Positions 16,841-24,816 of a DNA stretch of 59,704 nt are shown here, piece by piece. The first letter of the stretch is position 1; the number at the start of each line of letters is the position of its first letter. This DNA comes from Paracraurococcus ruber (GTDB lineage: Bacteria; Pseudomonadota; Alphaproteobacteria; Acetobacterales; Acetobacteraceae). The stretch is taken from assembly GCF_004353985.1 (NCBI RefSeq), contig NZ_SMOA01000011.1, positions 1 through 59,704 on the forward strand. Reading direction: 5' to 3'. The notes under the pieces were generated by a model. That model saw nothing but the letters and a program-made list of their open reading frames with translations. It made no database searches and had not been told where the DNA came from. A program made the position numbers and the translations under genes.

Positions 16841-18021
16841 TGGACCCCATCCTGATCGCCGGCGGCGGCATCGGCGGCCTCGGCGCGGCGCTCGCCCTCT
16901 CCCGCGCCGGCCATCCGGTGCGGCTGTTCGAGCGCGCGGCGGAGTTCCGCGAGGCCGGCGCCGGCATCCAGCTCGGCCCCAACGTCTTCCACATGCTGGA
17001 CCGGCTGGGGGTGCGGGAGGCGGTGGAGCGCGACGCCGTCCGCCCCGATGCCCTGGTGATGCGCTGCGCCGTGCACGGGCATGAGATCACCCGGGTGCCG
17101 CTGGACGGCATGCCGGCGCGCTTCGGCAACCCCTATGCCGTCACCCATCGCGCCGACCTGCATCGCAGCCTGCTGGAGGCCTGCCAGTCCCGCCCGGACA
17201 TCCTGCTGGAGACCGCCCGGTCCGTCGCCGTCTTCATCGAGGACGCGCAGGGCGTGACCGTCCGGCTTGAGGATGGCGACTGCATCCGCGGCAGCGCGCT
17301 GGTCGGCGCCGACGGGCTCTGGAGCCGCACGCGCCAGGTGGTGGTGGGCGATGGCCGCCCGGTCGTCTCCGGCCATATCGCCTATCGCGCCGTGGTGCCG
17401 ATGGACAGCCTGCCGGAGGCGGTGCGGGAGAACCGCGTCACCCTCTGGGCCGGGCCGCGCCTGCACCTGGTGCACTACCCGCTGCGGCGGGGCGAGGTGA
17501 TGAACCTCGTCGCCGTCTTCCATTCCGACCACTATGCGGAAGGCTGGGACCAGGCCGGCGACCCGAAGCTGCTCTGGCGGCATTTCGACGCGACGCGGCC
17601 GGAGGTGCGGGACCTGCTCTCCCGCATCGAGACCTGGCGCTACTGGGTGCTCTGCGACCGGGAGCCGCGGCGGGGCTGGACCCGCGGCCGCGTGACGCTG
17701 CTGGGCGATGCCGCGCACCCGATGCTGCAATACCTGGCGCAGGGCGCCAACATGGCGCTGGAGGATGCGGTCTGCCTGGCGGACCAGCTGCGCGTCCATG
17801 CCGGCGACGTCGCCGCCGCCTTCGCCGCCTATGAGGCGCTGCGGGTGCTGCGCACCGGCCGGGTGCAGACCATGGCGCGGGTCTTCGGGGAGATCTACCA
17901 CGCCGGCGGCGTGCGGGCGGAGCTGCGCGATGCCTGGCTGGCCGGCCGCGACCCGGAGGCGGCGCGGGAGGGCATGGCCTGGCTCTACGACCGGCCGCGC
18001 TGGCCGGGCGACGCGGGGTAG
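16840..18021 (+). CDS. FAD-dependent monooxygenase, 3-hydroxybenzoate 6-hydroxylase-like
   Basis: 393 residues, a class A aromatic hydroxylase. FAD motifs: GGGIGGLGAALALSRAG at residues 8-24, the DG motif ALVGADGLWSRTR, and the GD motif RVTLLGDAAHPMLQYLAQGA. The HPMLQYLAQGANMALEDAV wording is typical of 3-hydroxybenzoate 6-hydroxylase (NagX/XlnD type) rather than of 6-hydroxynicotinate 3-monooxygenase, whose equivalent differs. The predicted product would be gentisate, but no gentisate dioxygenase gene is in the window. The start shares one base with the upstream stop (TGATG). Confidence 0.85.
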   Translation: MDPILIAGGGIGGLGAALALSRAGHPVRLFERAAEFREAGAGIQLGPNVFHMLDRLGVREAVERDAVRPDALVMRCAVHGHEITRVPLDGMPARFGNPYAVTHRADLHRSLLEACQSRPDILLETARSVAVFIEDAQGVTVRLEDGDCIRGSALVGADGLWSRTRQVVVGDGRPVVSGHIAYRAVVPMDSLPEAVRENRVTLWAGPRLHLVHYPLRRGEVMNLVAVFHSDHYAEGWDQAGDPKLLWRHFDATRPEVRDLLSRIETWRYWVLCDREPRRGWTRGRVTLLGDAAHPMLQYLAQGANMALEDAVCLADQLRVHAGDVAAAFAAYEALRVLRTGRVQTMARVFGEIYHAGGVRAELRDAWLAGRDPEAAREGMAWLYDRPRWPGDAG

Positions 18022-18055
18022 CGGGAGAGGACGCCGCCGGCCCGCCGGTGGCGAT

Positions 18056-18134
18056 GACCCGGGCCGGCCCAGGGGGCGCCTGACCCCTGGCGGGGGGTGT
18101 CGCAGAACGGCGTCGAACCGGGGGCGGCGCCCCC
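18056..18134 (+). repeat. Dispersed intergenic repeat R1, copy 2
   Basis: Positions 18056-18097 match 8267-8308 at 38 of 42 bases in the same orientation. The adjoining 18120-18134 forms GGGGGC-GGC-GCCCCC, resembling the hairpin module of copy 1 but placed on the other side of the shared core. It lies between the flavoprotein and the TRAP binding-protein gene, both on the plus strand. Confidence 0.7.
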
Positions 18135-18230
18135 TCCTCCCTGCGCGGTCTGTTCGCTCGCCGCCCGCGCGGGCATACTTGCGCGCGGGACGAATGCCGG
18201 CCTCCACGGCCCATCTGCAGGAGGAGCGGA

Positions 18231-19208
18231 ATGCACCGCATCATCGCCGCGGCGCTTGCCGCGTTGCTCGTGCTTGCCGGCCAGGCCCAGGCGCAGACCC
18301 GGTGGGTCATGGCCACGCCCTATCCGGAGGGCAATTTCCACACCCAGACCATCCGCTTATTCCTGGCGGAGGTGGAGAAGGCCGCGCCCGGCAGGCTGGC
18401 GGTGCAGCTGCATCCCAACGCGTCCCTGCTGCCGCTGCTGCAGATCAAGCGCGCGGTGCAGACGGGCCAGGTCCAGCTCGGCGAGATCCTGCTCGGCGCC
18501 TATGGCAACGAGGATCCGGTCTTCGAGGTGGATTTCATCCCCTTCCTCGCCACTACCTACCCGCAGGCGCGCGCCCTGCTGCAGGCGAGCGAGCCGGCGA
18601 TCCGCGCCCGGCTGGAACGCCAGGGCGTGACGGCGCTGTATTTCGTGCCCTGGCCCAGCCAGGCGATCTACGGCCGCAGCGAGATCCGCAGCGTCGAGGA
18701 CCTGAAGGGCAGCCGCTTCCGCGCCCAGACGCCGATCATCGCCCGCATGGCGGAGCTGATGGGCGCGACGCCCGTCCTGGTCCAGGCGGCCGACGTGCCG
18801 CAGGCCTTCGCCACGGGGATCGTCAACGCCATGCTGACCAGCGCCCAGACCGGCGCCGACAGCGCCGCCTGGGATTTTTCCAGGTTCGTCTACGACATCG
18901 GCTTCACGCTGACGAAGAACGCGGTGCTGGTGAACACCCGCGCCTTCCTGGCGCTGGACGATGCCACGCGGAACGCCATCCGCGATGCCGCGGCGAAGGC
19001 GGCGGAACGCGGCTGGGCGGAGTCCGCGGCCTCGGCGCAGGTGCAGATGGACAAGCTGCGCAGCCACGGCATGCAGGCGAACGAGCCGACGCCGGAGCTG
19101 CTGGCCGGCCTGCGCGCCATCGGCGCCCGGCAGGAGGAGGAATGGGCGCAGAAGGCCGGCCCGGAAGGCCGTGCCATGCTGGATCGCTACCGCGCACTGG
19201 CCCGATAG
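18231..19208 (+). CDS. TRAP transporter DctP-type solute-binding protein (orphan)
   Basis: 325 residues with a Sec signal peptide MHRIIAAALAALLVLAGQAQA. DctP family features: AVQTGQVQLGEILLGAYGNED, SQAIYGRSEIRSVEDLKGSRFR, and VQAADVPQAFATGIVNAMLTS, including the Arg in KGSRFR that normally pairs with a ligand carboxylate. DctP proteins deliver organic acids to DctQM membrane proteins. Neither partner is nearby. GGAGGAGCGGA precedes the ATG. A long gap follows, so it appears monocistronic. Confidence 0.9.
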   Translation: MHRIIAAALAALLVLAGQAQAQTRWVMATPYPEGNFHTQTIRLFLAEVEKAAPGRLAVQLHPNASLLPLLQIKRAVQTGQVQLGEILLGAYGNEDPVFEVDFIPFLATTYPQARALLQASEPAIRARLERQGVTALYFVPWPSQAIYGRSEIRSVEDLKGSRFRAQTPIIARMAELMGATPVLVQAADVPQAFATGIVNAMLTSAQTGADSAAWDFSRFVYDIGFTLTKNAVLVNTRAFLALDDATRNAIRDAAAKAAERGWAESAASAQVQMDKLRSHGMQANEPTPELLAGLRAIGARQEEEWAQKAGPEGRAMLDRYRALAR

Positions 19209-19756
19209 GGCGCGGCGCCGGGCGGCGCCGGGCCGGGCGGTTTCGCGCCGGGCCGCGAGCCTGTGCGCCGCGGCCCGGGGCGGGGCGTGACCGCCGCGGC
19301 GCGGTCATGCGTCGCTGGCGGTGGGGGTGTCCCGCCCCGGCTCTCCACGCCGCCACCGCGTCGCGCCTCGCGGTAGCTGGGCGGTCGGGTCCACGCCCAC
19401 CCGCGATCACCCGGCAGCGGCCGGATGCCAGCCGCATGAATGATCGCTTCCTGCCGAGCGCCCGGACGGGTGCCGCGGCTCATGCCGCGTCTCCAAGTTG
19501 CGCGGCGCAAGCCGCCCGTCGATCGAGGGACCGTCGATCGGTCACGATCATCGGCCGTCAGCATGAGTCCGGGCCGGGCCGCGATGCGGTGGCGCCACCA
19601 AGGCGGGCTGGCGCCGTGATCGCGGCTTCCGCACCCCTGCCGCGGTGCGACCCCGGGCGCATTCCCGCCGGGCACCGGGGCCGTCGCACCCTGGCCCTGC
19701 CGCCAGGCAAGACGTGCCCCGACCGCCGCGACGTGTCGTGGCCGCCTGACCGGCGG
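19209..19756. other. Intergenic region between convergent genes, no gene seen
   Basis: 548 bp between the TRAP binding-protein stop and the histidine-kinase stop. Open frames cross it on both strands but none has a recognisable motif. The left part is G/C runs (GGGCGGCGCCGGGCCGGGCGG); around 19518-19545 GTCGATCGAGGGACCGTCGATCG gives a short direct repeat GTCGATCG. No T-run terminator found. Confidence 0.5.
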
Positions 19757-22195
19757 TCAGCCCGGGGCGGTCCCCAGCAGCGCCGCCACCCGGTCGGCCA
19801 GCTGCGCTCCGGTGACGGGCTTGCGCAGCAGGGCGAAGCTGCCGTCGAGATTCTGTCCCACCGCCAGCACCGCGGCATCTCCGGCATAGCCGGTGACCAG
19901 GATCGCCGGGAGGCCCGGCCGCAGCCCACGGGCCTCCCGGATCAGGGTGATCCCGTCCATCCCTTCCATGGACAGGTCGGACACCAGCAGGTCGCAGGCC
20001 GGGCCGTCGCGGAGCATCGCCAGCGCCGCGGCGCCGTCCGCCGCCTGGACAACGCGGTAGCCCGCATCCTCCAGCTGGGCGGCCAGCACGGCGCGCACCG
20101 CCGGCTCGTCATCCACCAGCAGGATGTCGGCGCCGCAGGCCGCCCGCGGCGCCAGGCAGGGCGGCCGCGCCGGCGCCTCCGCCTGAGCCTGCGCCACCGG
20201 CAGCAGCAGCGCGATGCAGGTGCCCTTGCCCGGGGCGCTGGCGATGCAGAGGCGGCCGCCCGATCCCTCGGCGAAGCTGCGCGCCATGGCGAGGCCGAGG
20301 CCGGTGCCCTTGCCGACCGGCTTGGTGGTGAAGAAGGGCTCGCCCGCCCGCGCCAGCGTCTCGGCATCCATGCCGGCGCCGGTATCGGCCACCGCGACGC
20401 GGATGTAGTCGCCCGGCCTGAGCCCGCCGATCTCCGGCAAGGCCGGGCCGCCGGCGCTGCGCGGCGGCACCGTGACCTCGGCCGCCGTCAGGGTCAGCCG
20501 GCCGCCGCCTTCCATGGCATCCCGGGCATTGGTCGCCAGGTTGACCAGCACCGTCTCGAACTGGCCGCGATCGGCGAAGACCGGCGGCAGCCCCGCCGGC
20601 GCCGCCACCTCCACCCGGATGCCGGCGCCGAGCGTGGCCGACAGCACCTCCCGCAGGCCGCCGATCAGGGCGGAGACATCCAGCCGGTCGGCCCGCAATT
20701 CCTCCCGCCGGGAGAAGGCGAGCAGGCGGCGGGTGATGGATTCGCCGCGCCGCGCCGCTTCCTGCACCATGCCGGTCAGGCGGCGCACCGCCTCGGCATC
20801 CGCCGCCCGCCGGTCGATCAGCGCGACGCCGCCCAGCACCGCCTGCAGCACGTTGTTGAAGTCATGCGCGATGCCGCCGGCCAGCTGCCCGACCGCCTGC
20901 AGCTTCTGCGCCTGCAGCAGCGCCGCCTCGGTCTGCCGGCGTTCCTGCATCTCCGCCTCCAGCCTCGTGTTGGCGTCGCGCAGCGCCGCGGTGCGCTCCG
21001 CCACCCGCGCCTCCAGCGCCTGGGCGTGCTGGCGCAGCTCCTCCTCCCGCTGCTGCAGCGCCACGGCCATGCCGTTGAAGGCGCCGGCGAGCTGGCCGAA
21101 CTCCGACCGCGCATCGGCCACCGGCGCGCGCGCCGCCAAGTCGCCGCGCCGCCAGCGCCGCGCCGCGGTCAGCAGCGCCGAGGTCGGCGCGGTGATGAAG
21201 CGCCGCGCCACCAGCAGCGTGAGGCCGAGCGCGAAGAGCGTCCCGCTGAGCAGGATCACCATGCCGCGCACCAGCGCGCGCTCGATGTCGCGCAGCAGCT
21301 CGTTCTCCTCGAAGCCGACGACGGTGACGAGGCCGTGGTTCTCGCCGGTCGGCGGCACATAGCCGACCAGCCGTTCGGTGCCGTCGATGCTGCGCAGCCG
21401 CAGCGTGCCGGGCTGCCGGGCCGGCAGCACGGCCATGGCGGCCGGCGGGAAGGACCGGCCGACGAAATCGGCATGCCGGATGTCGCGCGCCAGGATCACG
21501 CCATCGGCATCCGCCAGGGTCAGCACGCCGGAGGCGAGCAGCGGCGAGCCGACGCGCTTCATCCGCTGCAGCGCGTGCTCCAGCCAGCTCAGCTCCAGCG
21601 CCGCGACCAGGGTGCCGCCCATGGCGGCGCCCCCCTGCTCGACCGGCAGGTAGAAGGGCAGCACGCCGTCCGGCACCGCGGCGATGCGGGTGAAGCGGCC
21701 GGCGGTGAAGCGGTCCGCGGCGCGGGCGGCGGCGACCCAGGGGGCGCCCGCCTCCTGTTCCCGCAGCCCGCGGGCGGAGGCGCAGGCGATGCGGCCGGTG
21801 CCATCCACCAGGGCGATGAAGGCGTAGCCGGGCGCATGCCGCCGCAGATGCGCCAGGTAGCCGTCGCAGCCCGGGCCTAGCTGCCGCAGCTCCGGGCTTT
21901 CGGTGGCGGCGCCGAGCAGGATGCGGGCGCCCTGGGCGATGCCGTCCAGGTTGCCCGCCAGCAGCTGCGCCTGCTGCAGGGCGAGGTCGCCGAGCTGCGC
22001 CTTCCGCTCGGCCCACTGGCTCCAGCCGATGACGACCTGCATGGCCATGATCGGCAGCAGGGAGGTGGCGATGACCAGGATGAGGCGGGTGGACAGGCGC
22101 ATGCCCTGCGGCCGCAGCCGCCAGGGACGGCGCAATGCGGCGAGGGGGGGCGAGGCGACCGGGGCAGTCTCGGTGACGGCGGAGGCCTCGCGCAT
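19757..22195 (-). CDS. Membrane-bound hybrid sensor histidine kinase with C-terminal receiver
   Basis: 812 residues from ATG 22195 (GGGAGAC upstream; the frame is open to 22276). Order of parts: TM1 about 34-58, periplasmic Cache-like sensor about 60-310, TM2 about 311-331, HAMP linker, coiled coil, HisKA with the phosphorylated His444 in GGIAHDFNNVLQAV, ATPase domain with NLATNARDAM, DTGAGM and GKGTGLGLAM, then a receiver with LVDDEPAVR, phosphoacceptor Asp740 in LLVSDLSMEG and Lys792 in LRKP. The HDFNN H-box and fused receiver put it with PAS/Cache hybrid kinases that often act through a phosphorelay. No partner response regulator is adjacent; stimulus unknown. Confidence 0.92.
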   Translation of the reverse strand: MREASAVTETAPVASPPLAALRRPWRLRPQGMRLSTRLILVIATSLLPIMAMQVVIGWSQWAERKAQLGDLALQQAQLLAGNLDGIAQGARILLGAATESPELRQLGPGCDGYLAHLRRHAPGYAFIALVDGTGRIACASARGLREQEAGAPWVAAARAADRFTAGRFTRIAAVPDGVLPFYLPVEQGGAAMGGTLVAALELSWLEHALQRMKRVGSPLLASGVLTLADADGVILARDIRHADFVGRSFPPAAMAVLPARQPGTLRLRSIDGTERLVGYVPPTGENHGLVTVVGFEENELLRDIERALVRGMVILLSGTLFALGLTLLVARRFITAPTSALLTAARRWRRGDLAARAPVADARSEFGQLAGAFNGMAVALQQREEELRQHAQALEARVAERTAALRDANTRLEAEMQERRQTEAALLQAQKLQAVGQLAGGIAHDFNNVLQAVLGGVALIDRRAADAEAVRRLTGMVQEAARRGESITRRLLAFSRREELRADRLDVSALIGGLREVLSATLGAGIRVEVAAPAGLPPVFADRGQFETVLVNLATNARDAMEGGGRLTLTAAEVTVPPRSAGGPALPEIGGLRPGDYIRVAVADTGAGMDAETLARAGEPFFTTKPVGKGTGLGLAMARSFAEGSGGRLCIASAPGKGTCIALLLPVAQAQAEAPARPPCLAPRAACGADILLVDDEPAVRAVLAAQLEDAGYRVVQAADGAAALAMLRDGPACDLLVSDLSMEGMDGITLIREARGLRPGLPAILVTGYAGDAAVLAVGQNLDGSFALLRKPVTGAQLADRVAALLGTAPG

Positions 22196-22418
22196 GGGAT
22201 CGGCTCGTCTCCCGCTCGGCGGTCGCGGCGCGCCCGGGCGCCGGCGGACCGCCGGGTCCGGCGCGACGACGCGCACCCCAACCGATCGGCACCGCCCGGA
22301 CCCGGCCCGGCACCAGGGTACTGCGATACTTCACTAGCGAAACCGTCCCGACTTGTCATCCGCCGGGCCAGCGGCGGTCAGGGTCGGCTGGCCGGGCCGG
22401 CAGGTGGGGTCGGCGGGC

Positions 22419-22454
22419 TTGCGACCACCCCGCCGGGTGTTATGTTATAGCATC
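22419..22454 (+). promoter_or_regulatory. Promoter overlapped by a Zur-like operator
   Basis: GTTATGTTATAGCATC (22439-22454) is an AT-rich near-palindrome in otherwise GC-rich DNA; its core ATGTTATAGCAT differs from its own reverse complement at only two positions. It resembles alphaproteobacterial Zur boxes (GTnATGTTATAACATnAC type). A candidate -35 TTGCGA at 22419-22424 and -10 TATGTT at 22441-22446, 16 bp apart, would place the transcript start near 22453-22455, so a bound repressor would cover the -10. It sits directly before a zinc/manganese importer operon. Confidence 0.7.
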
Positions 22455-22574
22455 ATGGCCTTGCCGTTCCCCGACCCGCTCGCCCTGTCCTCGGGCGCCG
22501 GCGCGCGTCTCGCGCTCGCCGGGCTGGCCGCGGCCGGGCTCTGGGCGCTGGTCGCCTGGGCCATGTCGGCGTGA
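22455..22574 (+). CDS. Small membrane peptide heading the metal ABC operon (39 aa)
   Basis: ATG 22455 opens a 39-residue frame whose C-terminal half (ARLALAGLAAAGLWALVAWA) is one hydrophobic segment long enough to span a membrane. Its TGA overlaps the GTG start of the ABC ATPase gene (GTGA), a standard coupling layout and the main evidence that it is translated. There is no SD, because the Zur-like box lies immediately upstream; if the predicted promoter is right, the message starts at or near this ATG and is leaderless. It might instead be a leader whose only job is to bring ribosomes to the ATPase start. No homologue recognised. Confidence 0.55.
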   Translation: MALPFPDPLALSSGAGARLALAGLAAAGLWALVAWAMSA

Positions 22575-23311
22575 CGCCGCGCCCCATCCACCTGGCGGAC
22601 CTGACCCTGGCGCATCAGCGGCGCCCGGCGGTCCATCATGTCTCGGGCCGCTTCGCCCCGGGCAGCCTGACCGCCGTGGTGGGGCCGAACGGCGCCGGCA
22701 AATCGACCCTGCTGCGCGCCCTGGCCGGGCTGCACCGGCCGGATGGCGGCCGGATCGAGGGCGCGGCCGGCCAAGTGGCGCTGCTGCCGCAGGCCGCGGC
22801 GCTGGACCGCGCCTTCCCGATCGCCTGCCTGGACGTGGTGCTGTTCGGCCTGTGGCGGGAGGTCGGGGCCTTCCGCGCCGTCCCCTCCGCCGGGCGCGAC
22901 CGGGCGCGGGACGCGCTGGCGGCGGTGGGGCTGACGGGGTTCGAGCGGCGGCCGGTCGGCAGCCTGTCCGTCGGGCAGTTCCAGCGCCTGCTCTTCGCCC
23001 GGCTGCTGCTGCAGGACGCCCCGGTGATCCTGCTGGACGAGCCCTTCAACGCGCTCGATTCCCGCACTGCCGCCGACATGCTCGCCCTGGTGCATCGCTG
23101 GCACGGCGAAGGGCGGACGGTGGTCGCCGTGCTGCACGACCTGGAGATGGTGCGCCGCGAGTTCCCCGAGACGCTGCTGCTGGCCCGGGACTGCCTGGGC
23201 TGGGGCCCGACCGCCGAGGTGCTGACCGCCGCCAACCGGCTGCGCGCCCGGATGATGGCGGAAGCCTGGGCGGCGGACCCGGCGGATTGCGGCCGGCAGG
23301 ACGCCGCCTGA
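22571..23311 (+). CDS. Zinc/manganese ABC transporter ATP-binding protein (ZnuC/MntB type)
   Basis: 246 residues from GTG 22571, which overlaps the upstream small frame (GTGA) and has no clear SD of its own. Walker A GPNGAGKST is near residue 38, the signature is GSLSVGQFQRLLFARLL, Walker B is VILLDEPFNALD, and the switch His is in AVLHDLE. Its mate is the permease encoded immediately downstream. The Zur-like box upstream favours zinc over manganese (inference). No periplasmic ZnuA-type binding protein gene is adjacent. Confidence 0.9.
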   Translation: MTPRPIHLADLTLAHQRRPAVHHVSGRFAPGSLTAVVGPNGAGKSTLLRALAGLHRPDGGRIEGAAGQVALLPQAAALDRAFPIACLDVVLFGLWREVGAFRAVPSAGRDRARDALAAVGLTGFERRPVGSLSVGQFQRLLFARLLLQDAPVILLDEPFNALDSRTAADMLALVHRWHGEGRTVVAVLHDLEMVRREFPETLLLARDCLGWGPTAEVLTAANRLRARMMAEAWAADPADCGRQDAA

Positions 23312-24177
23312 TCCGCGACCTGCTGCTCTCGCCCTTCATCGACTACGGCTTCCTGCGCCGGGCGCTGGTGGGGTGCTGGGCCCTGGCGGTGGCGGCGCCG
23401 CCGCTCGGCCTGTTCCTGATGCTGCGGCGGATGAGCCTGACGGCCGATGTGCTGGCGCATGGCATCCTGCCCGGCGTGGCGGCGGGCTTCCTGCTGGCCG
23501 GCCTGTCCCTGCCGGCCATGGCGGCGGGCGGGCTGGTGGCCGGCCTCGCGGTGGCGCTGGGGGCGGGGGCGCTGGCCCGCGCCACGGGCGGGCGCGAGGA
23601 TGCCTCGCTGGCCGCGCTGTACCTGGTGGCCCTGGCGCTCGGCGTCGCGCTGGTGAGCTGGCGGGGCGGCGCGGTGGAGCTGACCACCCTGCTGTTCGGC
23701 AGCGTGCTGGGGGTGGACGACGCGGCGCTGCTGCTGATGGCCGGCACCGCGACCCTGACCCTGGCGGCGCTGGCGCTGGCCTGGCGGCCGCTGGTGCTGG
23801 AATGCTTCGACCCCGGCTTCGCCCAGGCGGTCGGCGCGCGCGGCGCCTGGTGGCACATGGCCTTCCTGGCGCTGGTGGTGCTGAACCTGATCGCCGCCTT
23901 CCAGGCGCTGGGGACCCTGATGGCCGTGGGGCTGATGATGCTGCCGGCGATCGCGGCGCGGCACTGGGCGCGGCAGGTGGGCGGCATGACCTATGCCGCG
24001 GTCGGGATCGCCGCGCTCTCGGCCTATGCCGGGCTGCTGCTCTCCTTCCATGCCGATGTGCCGAGCGGCCCGGCAGTGGTGCTGGCGGCCGGGACGGCCT
24101 GGGGCCTTTCCGTGCTGTGCGGCCCGGTGGACGGGCTGCTGGCACGCTGGTGGCGGCGACCGCATCTGGCGGGGTAG
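23287..24177 (+). CDS. Zinc/manganese ABC transporter permease (ZnuB family)
   Basis: About 296 residues with eight or nine hydrophobic segments. The family N-terminus is visible as LLLSPFIDYGFLRRALVGC, followed by LMLRRMSLTADVLAHGILPGVAAGFL, FGSVLGVDD, and ALGTLMAVGLMMLPAIAARHWA, all typical of ABC-3 permeases. No ATG or GTG exists at the N-terminus; the choices are TTG 23287 (used here, 25-bp overlap with the ATPase gene) or CTG 23308, whose CTGA shares bases with the ATPase stop. Such overlap implies tight translational coupling. Substrate zinc is favoured by the upstream operator. Confidence 0.88.
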   Translation: MRPAGRRLIRDLLLSPFIDYGFLRRALVGCWALAVAAPPLGLFLMLRRMSLTADVLAHGILPGVAAGFLLAGLSLPAMAAGGLVAGLAVALGAGALARATGGREDASLAALYLVALALGVALVSWRGGAVELTTLLFGSVLGVDDAALLLMAGTATLTLAALALAWRPLVLECFDPGFAQAVGARGAWWHMAFLALVVLNLIAAFQALGTLMAVGLMMLPAIAARHWARQVGGMTYAAVGIAALSAYAGLLLSFHADVPSGPAVVLAAGTAWGLSVLCGPVDGLLARWWRRPHLAG

Positions 24178-24248
24178 GGCGGCGGATGGGGCTTCAACCG
24201 CGGCCGCCCTGTGGGGCTATGCTGCAGCCGCCGAAGGGAGCCCCTTGC

Positions 24249-24713
24249 ATGACCGACGCCGTCCCCGCCTTCGCCCCCATCCTGCGCGCCCCGGGGGAGG
24301 GGCTGCGCAATGCCGCCTTCGGGGAGCGGTTGCTGCGCATCCGCGGCGCCGAGACCGCCGGCCGCTTCGCGCTGTGGGAGGAGCCGGTGCCGCCCGGCTG
24401 GGGACCGCCACTGCATGTCCACGGGCGGGAGGATGAGTTCTTCCAGGTGCTGGAGGGTCGGCTGCGCTTCCGCTGCGCCGACCGGGTCTGGGAGGGCGGG
24501 GCGGGCAGCACGGCCTTCCTGCCGCGCGGGGTGCCGCATGCCTTCCGCAACATCGGCGCGACGGATGCGCGCATCCTGGTCGGGGTCACGCCCGGCGGCT
24601 TCGAGGAATTCTTCGTCGAGCTGGAGCGCGACGGCGTGACGGACCTCGCCAAGGTCGGCGAGATCGCGGCGCGCTACGGCCTGGAATTCCTCGGACCGCC
24701 GCTGGAGGCCTAG
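24249..24713 (+). CDS. Cupin-domain protein
   Basis: 154 residues, a single cupin barrel. Motif 1 is LHVHGREDEFFQVLEG, holding two His and a Glu as metal ligands, and motif 2 is PRGVPHAFRNIG with the fourth ligand His. GAAGGGAGCC precedes the ATG. It lies 71 bp after the permease gene on the same strand and might be read from the same transcript, although a metal-transport role is not implied by the sequence. Possible functions include dioxygenase, isomerase or small-molecule sensor. The gene ends 2 bp before repeat R2 copy A. Confidence 0.8.
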   Translation: MTDAVPAFAPILRAPGEGLRNAAFGERLLRIRGAETAGRFALWEEPVPPGWGPPLHVHGREDEFFQVLEGRLRFRCADRVWEGGAGSTAFLPRGVPHAFRNIGATDARILVGVTPGGFEEFFVELERDGVTDLAKVGEIAARYGLEFLGPPLEA

Positions 24714-24715
24714 AC

Positions 24716-24816
24716 CGGTTCCCGTTCGCCATGGCTCACGGCAACCGCTCTGGTCATTTGAATCGACGAGCATCTTCACCCGATCAGGTGTTTCCACCTG
24801 ATCAGGACCGCTCTAG
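24716..24816 (+). repeat. Dispersed intergenic repeat R2, copy A
   Basis: About 100 bp, starting 2 bp after the cupin stop. It shares CCGTTCGCC, CGGCAACCGCTC, ACGAGCATCTTCACCCGATC and AGGTG blocks with copies at 44794-44894 (inverted) and 46086-46187. Its right end is the perfect hairpin GATCAGGTG/CACCTGATC at 24782-24803. Confidence 0.85.

Noticed and set aside
16840-18021. NicC (6-hydroxynicotinate 3-monooxygenase) completing a nicotinate pathway with the NicAB-like genes
   Set aside because: The GD-motif region HPMLQYLAQGA fits 3-hydroxybenzoate 6-hydroxylases better than NicC, although a search could overturn this.
17708-21880. 1390-codon plus-strand open frame
   Set aside because: It crosses the flavoprotein, TRAP receptor and histidine kinase genes in wrong frames and has no domain of its own.
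24716-24816. Insertion-sequence end or transposase remnant
   Set aside because: No transposase similarity and no clear terminal repeats or target duplication; it is a short repeat with a hairpin.
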